Source of the DNA: Halichondria panicea
Lineage: Eukaryota; Porifera; Demospongiae; Suberitida; Halichondriidae
DNA length: 64,000 bases
Direction: 5' to 3'
Assembly (NCBI RefSeq): GCF_963675165.1
Contig: NC_087390.1
Location: 3,977,301 to 4,041,300 of the forward strand
A model generated the notes under the pieces. The model had not been told where the DNA came from and made no database searches. It saw nothing but the letters and a program-made list of their open reading frames with translations. Within the stretch, counting starts at the first letter, position 1; each line of letters starts with the position of its first letter. The position numbers were made by a program, and so were the translations under genes. Of this stretch, positions 11,355-26,044 are shown one piece after another.

Positions 11355-14300
11355 TCACACCACACACACACACACACAACCTCCCTCCACACACATACAC
11401 ACGCCGTGCACACCCTCCCCCCCACACACACACGGCCTGTACACACCACACACACCACACGGCGTGCACCCACTCCCCACACACACAGCGTGCCCTCCCC
11501 CCCACACACACACGGCTTGCATACACCACACACATATACACACAACACACATACGAACACACACACATCACACTATACCAACACACACATACACACACAC
11601 ACACAACCTCCCTCCACACACACACACGGCGTGCACACCCCCGCCACACACACACGGCCTGTACACACCACACACACCACACGGCGTGCACCCCCCTCCC
11701 CACACACACAGCGTGCACACCCCCCACACACACAACACACACACTGCACACCCCCTCCTCACACACACCACACACCCCCCCACATGCCCCCCTCACACAC
11801 CCCCACCACACACACACGGCTACGCACACACCACACGGCCCTCCCCACACACACACACTGGGTGCACACCCCCCCACACACACACACACAACACACACAC
11901 ACACACCACACCTCCCACCACAGACACAACACACACTGCACACCCACTCCTCACACACAGCACACACACCCCCACATTCCCCCCCACACACACCACAAAC
12001 ACGGCGTGCACACCACACACGCACACATACCACACACACACACGGCGTGCACACCCCACACACACACAGGGTGCACACCCCACACACACATGGCCTGCAC
12101 ACATCACATGTGCCACACACACACACACACACACAACACGACACACACACCCCACTCCACACACACACACAGCATGCACACATCCCCCACACACACACGG
12201 CCTGCTCATGGCTTGCACACACTAAACACCACACGGCCTGCACACCCCTCCCCACACACACACACACACACACACACCAAACACACTCACGGCCCCACAA
12301 ACACACACACACACACGGCATGCACAACACACGGCGTGCACACCCCCCACCCCCCACACACACAACACACGGCGTGCACACCCCCTCCCACACACACACA
12401 CACACCGACACGGCGTGAACACCCCCCTCCACATACACACACACCCACACACATGCACCCACAACACACGCACACTCCCTCCACACACACACATACAGCA
12501 CACACACACACACGGCCTACACACCCCTACATGGCACAAACACGGCGTGCACACACACACACACACACACGGCATGCACACCCCCCAAAGACGGCGTGCA
12601 CACCCCCCCCACATGGCACAAACACGGCGTGCACACACACACACACACACGGCATGCACACCCCCCAAAGACGGCGTGCACACCCCCCCCACACACACAC
12701 ACACGGCGTGCACACCCCCACACAACACACACACACGGCATGCACACCGCCCTCCACAAACACACACACACAAACACGGCGTGCACATCCCCCTCCACAA
12801 ACACACACACGCCCCCACACACGCCCCCACACACACGCACACACACAAACGCGGCGTGCACACCCCCCACACACACACACGGCGTGCACACCACAACCCA
12901 CACAGCGTGCACACCCCCCTACGTGCACACCCCCCTACACACACACACACAAACGCGGCGTGCACACCCCCCACACACCCACACACGGCGTGCACACCAC
13001 AACCCACACAGCGTGCACACCCCCCTACACACACACACAAACGCGGCGTGCACACCCCCCACACACACACACACGGCGTGCACACCACAACCCACACAGT
13101 GTGCACACCCCCCTACACAAACACGGCGTGCACACCCCACACACACAAACATGACGTGCACACCCCCCACACACACACGGCGTGCACACCACAACCCACA
13201 CAGCGTGCACACCGCCCCCAACACACACACAAACACGGCGTGCACACACCACACACACAAACACGGCATGCACACCCCCCCCACACACACACACGGCCCC
13301 ACACAATACACACACACGGCCCCCCACACACACACCTCACACACACCCCTCCACACACACACACACACACACGCGTGCACACACAAACTGTGCACACACA
13401 AACACGACGTGCACACACAAACACGGCGTGCACACCTCACACACAAACTGTGCACACACAAACAATGTGTGCACACCCCCCAACACACACACACGGCGTG
13501 CACACCCCCTCACACACACACAGGGCGTGCACACCCCCACACATACGGCCCCCCACACACACACCTCACACACACACACCCCTCCACACACACACATGCG
13601 TGCACACACAAACTCTGCACACACGTGCACACCCCCCCCCAACACACACCCACACATGCATGCACACACAAACTGTGCATACAGGCGTGCACACACAAAC
13701 ACGGCGTGCACACCTTCCCAACACACACACACGGCGTGCATACCCCCACACACACACACGGCATGCACACCCCCACACAATACACACACACGGCCCCCCA
13801 CACACACACACCCCTCCACACCACACACACACGAGTGCACACAACACGGCGTGCACACACAAACACGGCCCCCAAACACACACACGGCGTGCACACCCCC
13901 ACACAACACACACACACGGCATGCACACCGCCCCCACACACACGCACACACACAAACACGGCGTGCACACCCCCCCTACACACACACACACAAACGCGGC
14001 GTGCACACCCCCCACACACACACACGGCGTGCACAACACAAACCACACAGCGTGCACACCCCCCTACACACACACACACACAAACGCGGCGTGCACACCC
14101 CCCACACACACACACACGGCGTGCACACCACAACCCACACAGCGTGCACACCCCCCTACACACACACACACAAACACGGCGTGCACACCCCACACACACA
14201 AACATGACGTGCACACCCCCCACACACACGGCGTGCACACCACAACCCACACAGCGTGCACACCGCCCCCAACACACACACACAAACACGGCGTGCACAC

Positions 14301-17300
14301 ACACACACACAAACACGGCATGCACACCCCCCCCACACACACACAAGGCCCCACACAATACACACACACGGCCCCCCACACACACACACACACGCGTGCA
14401 CACACAAACTGTGCACACACAAACACGACGTGCACACAAACACGGCGTGCACACCTCGCACACCTCACACACAAACTGTGCACACACAAACACAGTGTGC
14501 ACACCCCCCAACACATACACACGGCGTGCACACCCCCTCACACACACACACGGCGTGCACACCACCACACATACGGCCCCCCACACACACACCTCACACA
14601 CACACACACATGCGTTCACACACAAACTCTGCACACACGTGCACACCCCCCCAACACACACACACACACATGCACACACAAACTGTGCACATTGGCGTGC
14701 ACACACAAACACGGCATGCACACCTTCCCAACACACACACACGGCGTGCATACCCCCACACACACACACGGCATGCACACCCCCACACAATACACACACA
14801 CGGCCCCCCACACACACACCCCTCCACACCACACACACACGAGTGCACACAACACGGCGTGCACACACAAACACGGCCCCCCAACACACACACGGCGTGC
14901 ACTCCTCCACACACACAACCACGGCGTGCACACCACAACCCACACAGCGTGCACACCGCCCCCAACACACACACACACACAAACACGGCGTGCACACCCC
15001 CTCACACACACACGGCGTGCACACCCCCACACAAAACACACACACACCTCACACACACACACACACATGCGTGCACACACAAACTGTGCACACACAAACA
15101 CTGCGTGCACATCCCCCAACACACACGGCGTGCACACCCCCACACAACACACACACATGGCCCCACCTCCACACACACACATGGCGTGCACACCCGCACA
15201 CACACAGCGTGCTCACACAAACACTACCCCCCCAACACACACACCGCCCCACACAACACACGGCTCACACACACACAAACACGGCGTGCACACCCCCCCA
15301 CGCACACAAACATGGCGTGCACACACACACGACACGGCCCCCCCCACACACACACAAGGCGTGCACACCCCCCAACACACACACACAAACACGGCGTGCA
15401 CACTTCCCCCCACACACACATGGCGTGCACACACCCACACTCACACACAAACACTGCGTGCACACACCCCCCTCCACACACACCCCCTCATACACACACA
15501 NNNNNNNNNNNNNNNNNNNNNNNNNNNNNNNNNNNNNNNNNNNNNNNNNNNNNNNNNNNNNNNNNNNNNNNNNNNNNNNNNNNNNNNNNNNNNNNNNNNN
15601 NNNNNNNNNNNNNNNNNNNNNNNNNNNNNNNNNNNNNNNNNNNNNNNNNNNNNNNNNNNNNNNNNNNNNNNNNNNNNNNNNNNNNNNNNNNNNNNNNNNN
15701 CCCCCTCCCACACACACGCACACGCACACGCAAATCACACACACGGGCGTGCACACCCCTACACAACACACACACAAATACAAACACGGCATGCACACCC
15801 CTACACAACACACACACAAATACAAACATGGCATGCACACCCCCCTCCCACACACACGGCGTGCACACCCCCCCACACACACACACACCACACACATAAA
15901 CACGTGCACACCCCCCACAAAAACACACGGCACAACACACACACACCACACACACACAAACACGGCCCCTTCCACACACACACACACCCCCACACAACAC
16001 ACACCCCACACACACACCCCCTCCCTCACACACGGCGTGCACACCCCCAAACACACACACACACCACACACGCATACCACACACAAACAGCGTGCACACC
16101 CCCCCACCCACACACATACCACACACAAACACCCCCCCACACACACACGGCACCCACATACCACACACACACACACACACACACCACACACACACACAAA
16201 CATGGCGTGCACACCCCCTCCCACACACACACAACACACTCACACCCCACACACACACACACACAACACACACCCCCAAACACACACCACAAACACAAAC
16301 ACGGCGTGCAAACCCCCTCCCACACACACACACCCAGCGTGCACACCCCAACCAACACGCGAATGCTCCCACACACACGGACCCCCATACACACACACGG
16401 CACACACACACACCACACACACACACACACACACAAACACGGCGTGCACATCCCCCACACACACATACACACAACACACACACACACGCACAACACACAC
16501 ACCCAGTGTGCACACAACACACGCATGCTCCCACACACACGGACACACACACGGCACACACACACACCACACACACACACACACGGCGTGCACATCCCCC
16601 CCCACACACACACACAACACACACACACACACACGCACAACACACACACCCAGCGTTCACACAACACACGCATGCTCCCACACACACGGACACACACACA
16701 CGGCACACACACACACCACACACACACACACACAAACACGGCGTGCACACCCCACACAACAACACACACACCCCCACACACACCCCCATACACTCACACA
16801 CACAAACACAAACACGGCGTGCACACCCCCTCCCACACAACACACACGCACAACACACACACGACGTGCACACCCCCTCCACACACACACACACACACAC
16901 ACATGGCGTGAACACCCCCACACAACACACACAGAAATACAAACACGGCATGCACACCCCCTCCCACACACACACAACACACACACAACACACACACACG
17001 ACACACACACACCCACATACACACACACACGACACACACACGACCACACACAACGCACACACCACACACACTCCACACACACACAAACAAAAACACGTTG
17101 TGCACACCCCCTCCCACACACACACACACAACACGGCGTGCACACCCCCACACAGTGCACACCCCCACACAACACACACACACACGGCATGCACACCCCC
17201 TCCCACACACACACGGCACACATACACAACACACACAAACACGGCGTGCACACCTCACACACACAACACACACACACAACAAACACACACCCCCACATAC

Positions 17301-20029
17301 ACACACACACGACACACACACACCACACACACATACCACACACACACAAACACGACACACACACACAAACACACAAACACACACAAACACGGCGTGCACA
17401 CCCCCCCACCCACACACACACACACACCACACACACCCCCTCCCACACACACACACACACACAATACACACACACGACATGCATACCCCACACAACACAC
17501 ACAACACATACACAAATATAAACACCGCCCCTCCCACACCCCACACACACACACCACACACATAAACACGGCGTGCACATACACACACAACACACACACA
17601 CGGCGTGCACACCCCACACACAAATATAAACACGGCATGCACACCCCCTCCCATGCACACCCCCTCCCACACACACAGCACACACACGCCTCTCCCACAC
17701 ACACACACAACACACACACACACACACACACACCACACACACAAACACGGCCTCTCCCACACACACACACACACACAACACACACCCCCACACGACACAC
17801 ACACACCCACACAATACACACAGCCTCACACACACACAAACATAAACACGGCTTGCACACCCCCTCTCACACACACACCTCCCACACACACACACACCAC
17901 ACACACAAACACGCTGTGCACACCCCCTCCCACACACACACACACACACAACACACACATACGGCGTACACACACACACAAACACGGCGTGCACACCTCC
18001 TCCCACACACACACAACACACACACCCCCACATACACACACACCCCCACACACACAAACATAAACACAGCGTCCACACCCCCTCCCACACACACACACAC
18101 ACACAACACACACACACGGCGTACACACACACAAACACGGCGTGCACACCTCCTCCCACACACACACAACACACACACCCCCACATACACACACACACGA
18201 CATACACACACCCCCACACACACAAACATAAACACAGCGTCCACACCCCCTCCCACACACACACATACACCACACACAAACACGGCGTGCACACCCCCTC
18301 CCTCACACACACACACACACACACAACCCCCACACAACACACAAATATAAACACGGCCCCTCCCACACACACACACACGTGCACACCCCCACACACAATA
18401 TAAACACGGCCTCTCCCACACACACACACACACACAACACACACACCCCCACACGACACACACACACCCACACAATACACACAGCCTCACACACACACAA
18501 ACATAAACACGGCTTGCGCACCCCCTCTCACACACACACCTCCCACACACACACACACCACACACACGAACACGCTGTGCACACCCCCTCCCACACACAC
18601 ACACACACAACACACACACACGGCGTACACACACACACAAACACGGCGTGCACACCTCCTCCCACACACACACAACACACACACCCCCATATACACACAC
18701 ACACGACATACACACACCCCCACACACACAAACATAAACACCGCGTGCACACCCCCTCCCACACACACACATACACCACACACAAACACGGCGTGCACAC
18801 CCCCTCCCTCACACACACACACACACACACAACCCCCACACAACCACAACCCCCACACAACACACAAATATAAACACGGCCCCTCCCACACACACACGTG
18901 CACACCCCCACACACACACAACACACGTGCACACCCCATCCCACACACACATACACCACACACACCACACACAAACACGGCGTGCATACCCCCTCACACA
19001 CACACACCCACACAACACACACACAAATACAAACACGGCATGCCCCACACACACAGTGCCACACACACACACGGCACACATACACACCACACACACAATT
19101 ACGGCGTGCACACCCCGTCCCACACACACACAACGCACACACACAAACATAAACACGGCACACACACATACACGGCACACACACATACACCACACACAAA
19201 CACGGCCCCTCCCACACACACACACACAACACACACAAATACAAACACGGCATGCACACCCCCTCCCACACACACGTGCACACCCCCCCACACACACACA
19301 CGGCACACACACACACACAATTACGGCGTGCACACCCCCTCCCACACACACACAACACACACACAAACATAAACACGGCATACACCACACACAAGCACGG
19401 CGTGCACACACACACAATACACACACAAATACAAACACGGCATGCACACCCCACACACGTGCACACCCCCCCACACACACACATACACACCACACACACA
19501 ATTACGGCGTGCACACCCCCTCCCACACACAAACACGACACACACACACACAAACACACACACACAAATACAAACACGGCATGCACACCCCACACACGTG
19601 CACACCCCCCCACACACACACACGGCACACATACACACCACACACAATTACGGCGTGCACACCCTCTCCCACACACACACAAACATAAACACGGCATACA
19701 CCACACACAAGCACGGCGTGCACACACACACACAACCCCCACACAATACACACACAAATACAAACACGGCATGCACACCCCACACACGTGCACACCCCCC
19801 CACACACACACATACACACCACACACACAATTATGGCGTGCACACCCCCTCCCACACACAAACACGACACACACACACAAACACACACACACACAAATAC
19901 AAACACGGCATGCACACCCCACACACGTGCACACCCCCCCACACACACACACGGCACACATACACACCACACACAATTACGGCGTGCACACCCCCTCCCA
20001 CACACAAACACGACACACACACACACAGA
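11355..20029 (+). repeat. CA-rich minisatellite array 2 (about 8.7 kb)
   Basis: Thousands of bases of irregular units made of (CA)n, C-rich links and cores such as CGGCGTGCACACCCCC. Sub-blocks have different higher-order patterns. 12840-15400 repeats units with GCGGCGTGCACACC and CACAACCCACACAGCG. 16500-16750 carries repeats with CGCATGCTCCCACAC. 17830-18960 carries long repeats with AAACATAAACACGG. 19020-20029 carries repeats with CAATTACGGCGTGCACACC. Open frames of over 1,000 codons on both strands are artefacts of CA periodicity and also run across the N gap. Alternating purine-pyrimidine tracts could adopt Z-DNA (inference). Confidence 0.92.
15501..15700. other. Assembly gap of 200 N
   Basis: Exactly 200 undetermined bases inside the CA array. 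The fixed size is typical of a scaffolding join, so the true array length is unknown. Confidence 0.98.
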
Positions 20030-20042
20030 TGTACAGCTAATA

Positions 20043-20762
20043 TAATTTTTATCATAGACGATAATTATGACTGAGTAGGTGGATTGACAGCTTTGAGGAT
20101 AAGATCGCCAAGTTTTTCTCCAGTGAAAGGTGCATGCGGCAGTGGCTGGAAAACGCTCCGTCTTCCAAATAGCATCTTCGTATAAAATGTGACAGGCTCT
20201 GGGAAAAAGGCCATATTGGAGCAGATATTAGTATTGAGCAATGGCCAGATTTATGGACTGCAGTGTATAATCTCATAATCATTTTTATTAGCTTATAGTT
20301 ATCTACCTTATAGTTATCTACAGTCTTTCTACTACCTCTCTGTAAAATCTGATGCTCTGAATCCAACGCGTTCCACTGAAGCGCTTTGTCTAAGCATCCA
20401 CCATTACCTTACTTTTCCCAATTTAGCAATCTTTAAGTGGGCGTTTCTCAATATCGCTATTTCAGAACTTTGAGTTTCCAACGCGCATAACTCAGGCATG
20501 AAAAGAGGTATGTGCAAACTAAGCATATCAATGTATAGGCAATTCTTTTGCTCTATCATCTGGTATTTAAATCTCAACAATTGTAGCCTGCTCCAATATG
20601 GCCACAAATAGCATACAAAATAGGACAGATACCTTCAACACAACAAATGTGGCAAGAGCATCGGTACCCGGAAGAGCTCCTGGCGGTTCTGCACAAAGAC
20701 TGACGATGAGCTATTAATAATAAATTCTTCAATAAATTAAAATTAATTATACTGACTCCATG
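20043..20762. other. No gene recognised
   Basis: A 14-bp inverted repeat (CCATATTGGAGCAG near 20211 and its complement near 20588) may mark a decayed miniature element. Nothing else recognised. Confidence 0.4.
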
Positions 20763-21160
20763 CACTTAAGGCCTGGGCCTTGTACTGATAGCATTAATTT
20801 TATTCATTACCTAGTGTCATAATCTTTATCAGTGCATGTGATGTCATGAGTCAATGTGTTTGCCTAGCGCTGGAACTATTATACAATATCTTTAGCAGCT
20901 GAGTTAAGAGTAGAGTAGAGTAGAGTAGCCCTCAAAAGATAGAGTATGTTGTCATGATTATGTTTCCCAAGTGGGGAGTCAATATGTGTCTTAGCTATAC
21001 TGGCTTCTTTAGCCAGGCTATGTTGTGTATCTCAAGAATACAGTAACTGCTACTCTCCCCATTTATGATACTAGTACCTAGCAATGAATTGTTCATCTAG
21101 CCTTGTTTTTGAAGCTTGCCATCTCGTTTTGCAGTTTTCTTACTAAAAGTGGCATGACGT
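20763..21160 (+). repeat. Dispersed repeat related to the TTAA element at 52470
   Basis: Begins TTAAGGCCTGGGCC and aligns by eye with 52466-52800: TTTTATTCATT, a GCATGTGATGTCAT-type block, CTGGAACTATTA-like, GTGTATCTCAAGAATACA, GATACTAGTACCTAGC and AAAGTGGCATGACGTC. Contains a short GAGTA run near 20915. Only the left end is recognisable here. Confidence 0.65.
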
Positions 21161-21300
21161 CTTTTTTTAACTCTCTTCCCTTTGCAGTTCGCTAAATATA
21201 GCCACCACGTGGGAATGTCATATACGCAAATTGTTGCAAAGGTATGAGATGAAATCCTATATGATTGATGAATATGTTATTTTTTGTGTCGACTCATTGA

Positions 21301-22254
21301 GTGTTGAGAAATATATCGTTGAAAAAATACCACTTTTGTTGCTTCTCAATGAATTCTATTCGACCGTGTACTTGCATTCTGTGTGGTAAGAAAAACAATA
21401 AATACTACTCTCATTATCAAACATGGGGTCCAAAAGAGAGAGATTTTGTAGAAGCTCATTATAATATTATTCCAAAATGGAGTAATGTTATTTATACACA
21501 TAAGTGTGTGTATCCTGAATGCCCCAGCGACAGTCACCATCATTTGCCACAGTCAGTGAGCTCAAAGGTTTTCTAAATGTTAGCAGTAATGTGTTAGACT
21601 ACTGTGCAATGACCACTATCATTATGTGTACAAAGGTACAACGTACCGCTGTGGGATTCAACCCCAGTCTTTCAAAAACTTAACAGACACTGTCCAGACG
21701 TCCTGTGTGGAGAGGAGAGTATTACTGATAACGTGTCATATGTTTAGCTTGCTACAGAACACAGTTAGCAATTTGCAAATCTTACTGTGATGGAAGCAAA
21801 GGCCAACTTGAATTTTTAATGGGAACATACTCAACATACACAATCTGATCCAAGCTGACCAAATGCATACTGCATGTAGCGTTGCATAAATCAAGCCATA
21901 TTAATTACCGACTTTGTCTAGAATGTTTGTGAGTATGTACATGGACAACTCACCAAAAGAATTAAATTTTCATATAAATGGCTAGATTTCAAGTGCGTGC
22001 ATAGGCGATATGGTACAGTTTTATATGCAAAAAACGGGGATTTGATAACAAGCCTATCCTGGGCATGGGCTCAAAGCACCACAGATGTCACGTATGAGAC
22101 AACGCCCAGTAACGATGCTATATCAAGAAGAGCCGGGGATATAGTGAACGATTTAGTTCACACAGAAAGTGACTGGTACAGTCAGCTCGATGCTAAGTTC
22201 AACAATAAAACACCTCAATATAAACTGGAATCTCTGATGAACGCTTGTGGTTAA
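21301..22254 (+). pseudogene. Fragments of a multi-exon transposon-type gene
   Basis: Two coding-like blocks. 21352-21576 encodes a Cys-bearing peptide (PCTCILCGKKNNKYYSHY then a TWGPKERDFVEAH stretch) that looks like a degenerate N-terminal zinc-binding module. 21997-22254 encodes RRYGTVLYAKNGDLITSLSW and ends at a TAA after LESLMNACG. The second block recalls the middle of uncharacterised multi-copy proteins in corals and sponges that resemble transposon products. That is memory-based and no search was run. The blocks are separated by about 420 bp with stop codons in all frames and no clear splice sites. Treat them as relics of one gene. Confidence 0.35.
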
Positions 22255-22370
22255 GTCTATCACAAGGACAATGAGAAACACTACCAAAGATGTGAGACGG
22301 TTTAACATACTTTGTGGTATAACATACTTTGTGGTATACTGTTTTGCACGAACATGAGAGTGCCTACACC

Positions 22371-22540
22371 CTCAGGTATATTAAGGACTGGGACCAGCAA
22401 TTATTGCTGAATCAGCTAATACTAAACCCTGCCTACACGCACGATCACCATGGTTTCCGCCCACGCATTAGTGCTAACTCTGCATATACAAAACCCCGCC
22501 GTCACGGTCACCATGGTTTCCGCCCACACACTATTACCTC
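22371..22540 (+). repeat. Partial copy of the foldback-element family
   Basis: Starts CTCAGGTATATTAAGGACTG like the arms of the palindrome at 39126-39633 and matches it through TGCTGAATCAGCTAA. It then diverges into a pair of about 60-bp direct repeats containing CACCATGGTTTCCGCCCAC (near 22447 and 22511). Confidence 0.6.
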
Positions 22541-22559
22541 CGGTGATACTTAGTGCCTA

Positions 22560-24234
22560 ACGCAACAGCCTGAAATCTTCATCTTATGTTTGTGGCTAAT
22601 TCCTAACTCAAGAGAGTGAAACAAAGGATCAAAGAACAAGAGCGTATCCTAGGGCATATTATTTTAATTGAGCTTTACCTAAGGCCTACTTCTACTTAAC
22701 TGTACACTGACATTAGCTAGCTGGCTGACATATAAATGATACATAGCTGCTGTAGCTAGCTAGCTAGCTTAGCTATCTGTCTGTCCGTGTCTTTTGTTGA
22801 GTTTTCAAATCTGGGATATTGGAGATAGTCTACTGATCGATAAACAGCCTAGGATAAGATATCCATGCAAGCCCTGTGCATATAGCTGTACATATAGCGG
22901 GCCTGTGTTTAAAAGAATAGCTACAATGTAATAATAAAAGCAAACTTGACTTATTATGTTTCTGTTTTTAGGTATCTGGCACACTGCACTGGAAGGCAAT
23001 GTACATGTATATGTCTACCCGACGACACCGATTATCAGACTTAAAGGTAAGCTGGTTTTTACGTTCAACTTTGTACTATTATCTTTTCAAGGAACTTAGT
23101 ATAATTTGAACTCCAAACTCCAAACTCCGTTGCGTACGAAATCAGCTTTTATAAAACAAAATAGTAAGGGTGTTAGACCATTAGAACGGAAACAGTTATA
23201 GAGTACAGTTAAAAGCAAGGCCAGGGTGAACCCCAATATGTAAAAGTTATGTAACATGTTTGACTATGTAACATGTTTGACCTTGGGTTTTGATTGAGTA
23301 GTTTCACAAATCATCTGTGTAGATAAGATCTTAATACTGTGAGTGGATACAGCAAATTAAAAACAAATGGCAATATAAATTACCTACTGTACTGCAAAAT
23401 CAGATTTCAAACTTGTGCCATAGAGTCAATAGTTTTCGTGTGTAGATTTTTCATGGTATGATGTTGGAATGGTCCCGTATTCAATGTAATGCGTCTTGAC
23501 GTCAGCTTAAATAATCTGAGTGTGCAGATTTTCTGAGTGTGCAGATTTGCTAAGAGTTTATTATATTGTTCTCGCTCATGTGAGGTTATTTTCTGCGTGA
23601 GGTTATTTTCTGCCTTTTATCTGCCTTGTGTTTTAGCTGCTGTCGCATACTATCAAAAGCCGCTAAATGATCATTTTCACTAAGTAATGTCCCAATTTGT
23701 TTAGCTGCCTTCGAAGTATAACACGGTATATAGTGCTTGACAGCATAACTGCAACCAAATGGTACTCAGCAATATTAATGTATAACTGCCTGCAGCATCA
23801 TCCAAAAGCTTTTATACTTCTCACATAGGTTGGGGACAGAGGGGACATTAAGGTGGCACTTCCAGTTTTTGCATTCCATTGACCGCAACTATGATAATCA
23901 ATTAGTACCATGAAGAAGGAAAAACTCAACAAAAGGAATTTACTGACTTCCTGTTCATTCCTCAGGCTTCCAAATTTGGGCATGTGTAGTACTACATGGT
24001 GCAAATGATGTGGCCAGACAGTTTCTTTTGATCTATTTCCTACTAATTTTCCCACGGTACAATGTGATTATGCACTACCAGATTTCAGTGGAAGTTTTTA
24101 CAGGTACACTTTAGAGAACATCAAAACAAAATACATGATCATAGACAGAAAAGTCTACTGTTTAAAATGTACAGAAAGAACAGCCATAAAAACTAAAAGT
24201 ATAGGTACACAAAAATATTGTTTTAGAGGGTATT
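22560..24234. other. No gene recognised; several 17-bp tandem duplications nearby
   Basis: AT-rich sequence with exact 17-bp tandem duplications at 23248-23281, 23515-23548 and 23580-23613 (and at 22304-22337 just upstream). No coding similarity recognised. Confidence 0.4.
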
Positions 24235-26044
24235 TTAGTCGATATTCTCAAACACTCTTCTATGAGATTTGTATTTCTTGAGTGCATTATCCATTTCTTT
24301 GCCAGGCTGAAAACCTTCCAGATAACCTTGTTCATATTCCCTCACTTTTCGAAAGAATTTCCGCATCAAATCGACGGGCACCGATTCTAAGGCAGGAGGG
24401 ATAATCTCTTTCAGTCTTTGAAGCGTGAAGTTAGTGTAGGCTCTACAGTACACCTTTGATTGGCCCCACACCCTCTCAATGGGGTTTAGCTCACAGTGTA
24501 ACTTGGGGAGAAAGAGACAATTGAAACTCCTTTCTTCTACATAATGTTCAACCTGAGTTTTTTCCAATCGAAAATCGTCGTGAAAGGACAAAATTATTCG
24601 CATATCGTCGGCCTTTAGTGTCGTTGGATTGATTCCTCTTTCTGTGAGGATGGTCTTTAAACCCTTTGCTGTTCCATCAGGATTAACCATGAGCTGAGCT
24701 GGGGAGCTCTAGCCCACGTGGTATCTCTCACTCTCCTGGGACCTCCATCTTTGACGAGAATATTTTTTGCGATCAGTGCATGCTCCGCAAACTTCTTGTG
24801 ACAGCTGCTTTGGTCGAGAATGAAGACAACTGTATGCGTTGAGGGTGGATATTTCACTTCAGCAATGTCACATGCATTCTTCATCTCCTCAAGAAACCTG
24901 TCGCCAGTAAAATACCCATCTCACGTTGTGCTCCATACTCCAGAAAAACACGAGCGTTCTTTGCAATACTTGGATCGACCTTTTTGTACGCCTCGTCTGA
25001 GAGATGCAAGTAACCGTCGTATTCGTCAATGAAGTCGGCTATCATAACTCCACTGCCCTTTGTTTTAGGCAATATTGCTGGCTTATCTTCTTCCCCTCAC
25101 ATCCAAGTTTGACCTTCATTGCAGTTGTATATGGACTCGTCGTGGTACAACAAAACGAGTCGCTTCTTGTCATCGTCTTGTTCGACACGAATTCTTGGTG
25201 GTTCGCCAAGACACAGTGGTGGGGGCTTGTGAGTCTTGCGGAGATCTTCCATTTGCTTCAAGTACTTTTCACGATGGTCCACAACATCTTTCCTCTCATG
25301 GCCATCTATATATACGCCTTTCTTATGGTTGCGTGGCTTGAATCCAAGGTAGTGTAACCAACGTATAGCTGTTCTGAGTGAGATTTGTCGGGGGAATTTG
25401 GGAGGAAGAAAACTAAATGGCAGGAGAAAGTCATTAACGTATGTACAGAAACTCTGAGCAGTCATGTTGGGCTTTCCTTTGTTGAAAGCATTCTCCCTCA
25501 CCCACTTCCTTGCTTGACTGTTGATGTTTTCATCGTGATACACCGTAGCTCTTTCGTACTTGCCCTGCTTTCGCTCCTTAAATGTCCCCTTGTTCTGGAA
25601 AAAATCATTCCTGTACTTTTGGATTGTCGTCTGGTGAAATCCAACAAAAGAGGCAGCTTCTTGAGCTGCCTCCTTGACATTCATCCCTTGTCTTTTTTTA
25701 TAGTTTTCCATTAACGCAATAGCCAGCATCTGTCTAGTATTGAACGAAAGGGCAACCATGAAGTCGTCGAAGCACTCCTGAGCCTTCTCATTGGTGAAAA
25801 CGTCCTCATCAGGATCACTGTCGTAGTCTGTTTCACTGTCAATGCTATCAATGTTCAATGTGCAGCAGGTCTTCAATATCCCATGTAGCCAGTAGGGGCA
25901 TATTCGTTGCAAGTGTGCCTGCACACGACCTTTAAGGAACGCTTCTGAGATGGTTGTTCCATTGTATGCGGGCACCTTGTTAGCTACCTCAGTAACCATA
26001 GTGGTTTGCTTCTTAAGGCTTGTGATGGTGCTATTTCTAAGCAA
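24235..26044 (-). pseudogene. DD(E) transposase (Tc1/mariner-like DDE fold) with three or more lesions
   Basis: Minus-strand reading order: helix-turn-helix-like block (VGFHQTTIQKYRNDF, near 25640), then RWLHYLGFKPRNHKKGVYID and DGHERKDVV (near 25320). Catalytic blocks follow: HDESIYNC (first Asp, near 25128), VFILDQSSCH (second Asp, near 24815) and HCELNPIERVW (Glu, near 24480). The C-terminus is basic and ends at TAG near 24235. This is the arrangement of DDE_3-type endonucleases. Lesions: an in-frame TGA at about 25097, where the family has Trp; a one-base frameshift near 24920; another near 24700, inside a short duplicated GCTC/AGCT tract. The upstream part (acidic DSETDYDSDPDED) may be its own N-terminus or the tail of the neighbouring gene. 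Not active. Confidence 0.8.

Noticed and set aside
12840..15400. CRISPR-like alternation of repeats and spacers
   Set aside because: The spacers are the same low-complexity CA sequence, unit lengths vary, and the genome is eukaryotic with introns.
11350..17251. Long minus-strand frames rich in Val-Cys
   Set aside because: Complement of the same CA array; no domain logic, and they appear in several frames.
12415..18350. Open frames of 750-1,640 codons encoding Thr-His-rich proteins
   Set aside because: They arise from CA dinucleotide periodicity with few stops, appear in all three frames at once, and even run through the N gap.
20763..21160. A second complete TTAA element at 20763
   Set aside because: Only the left end and 5' body match; no right terminus with TTAA was identified.
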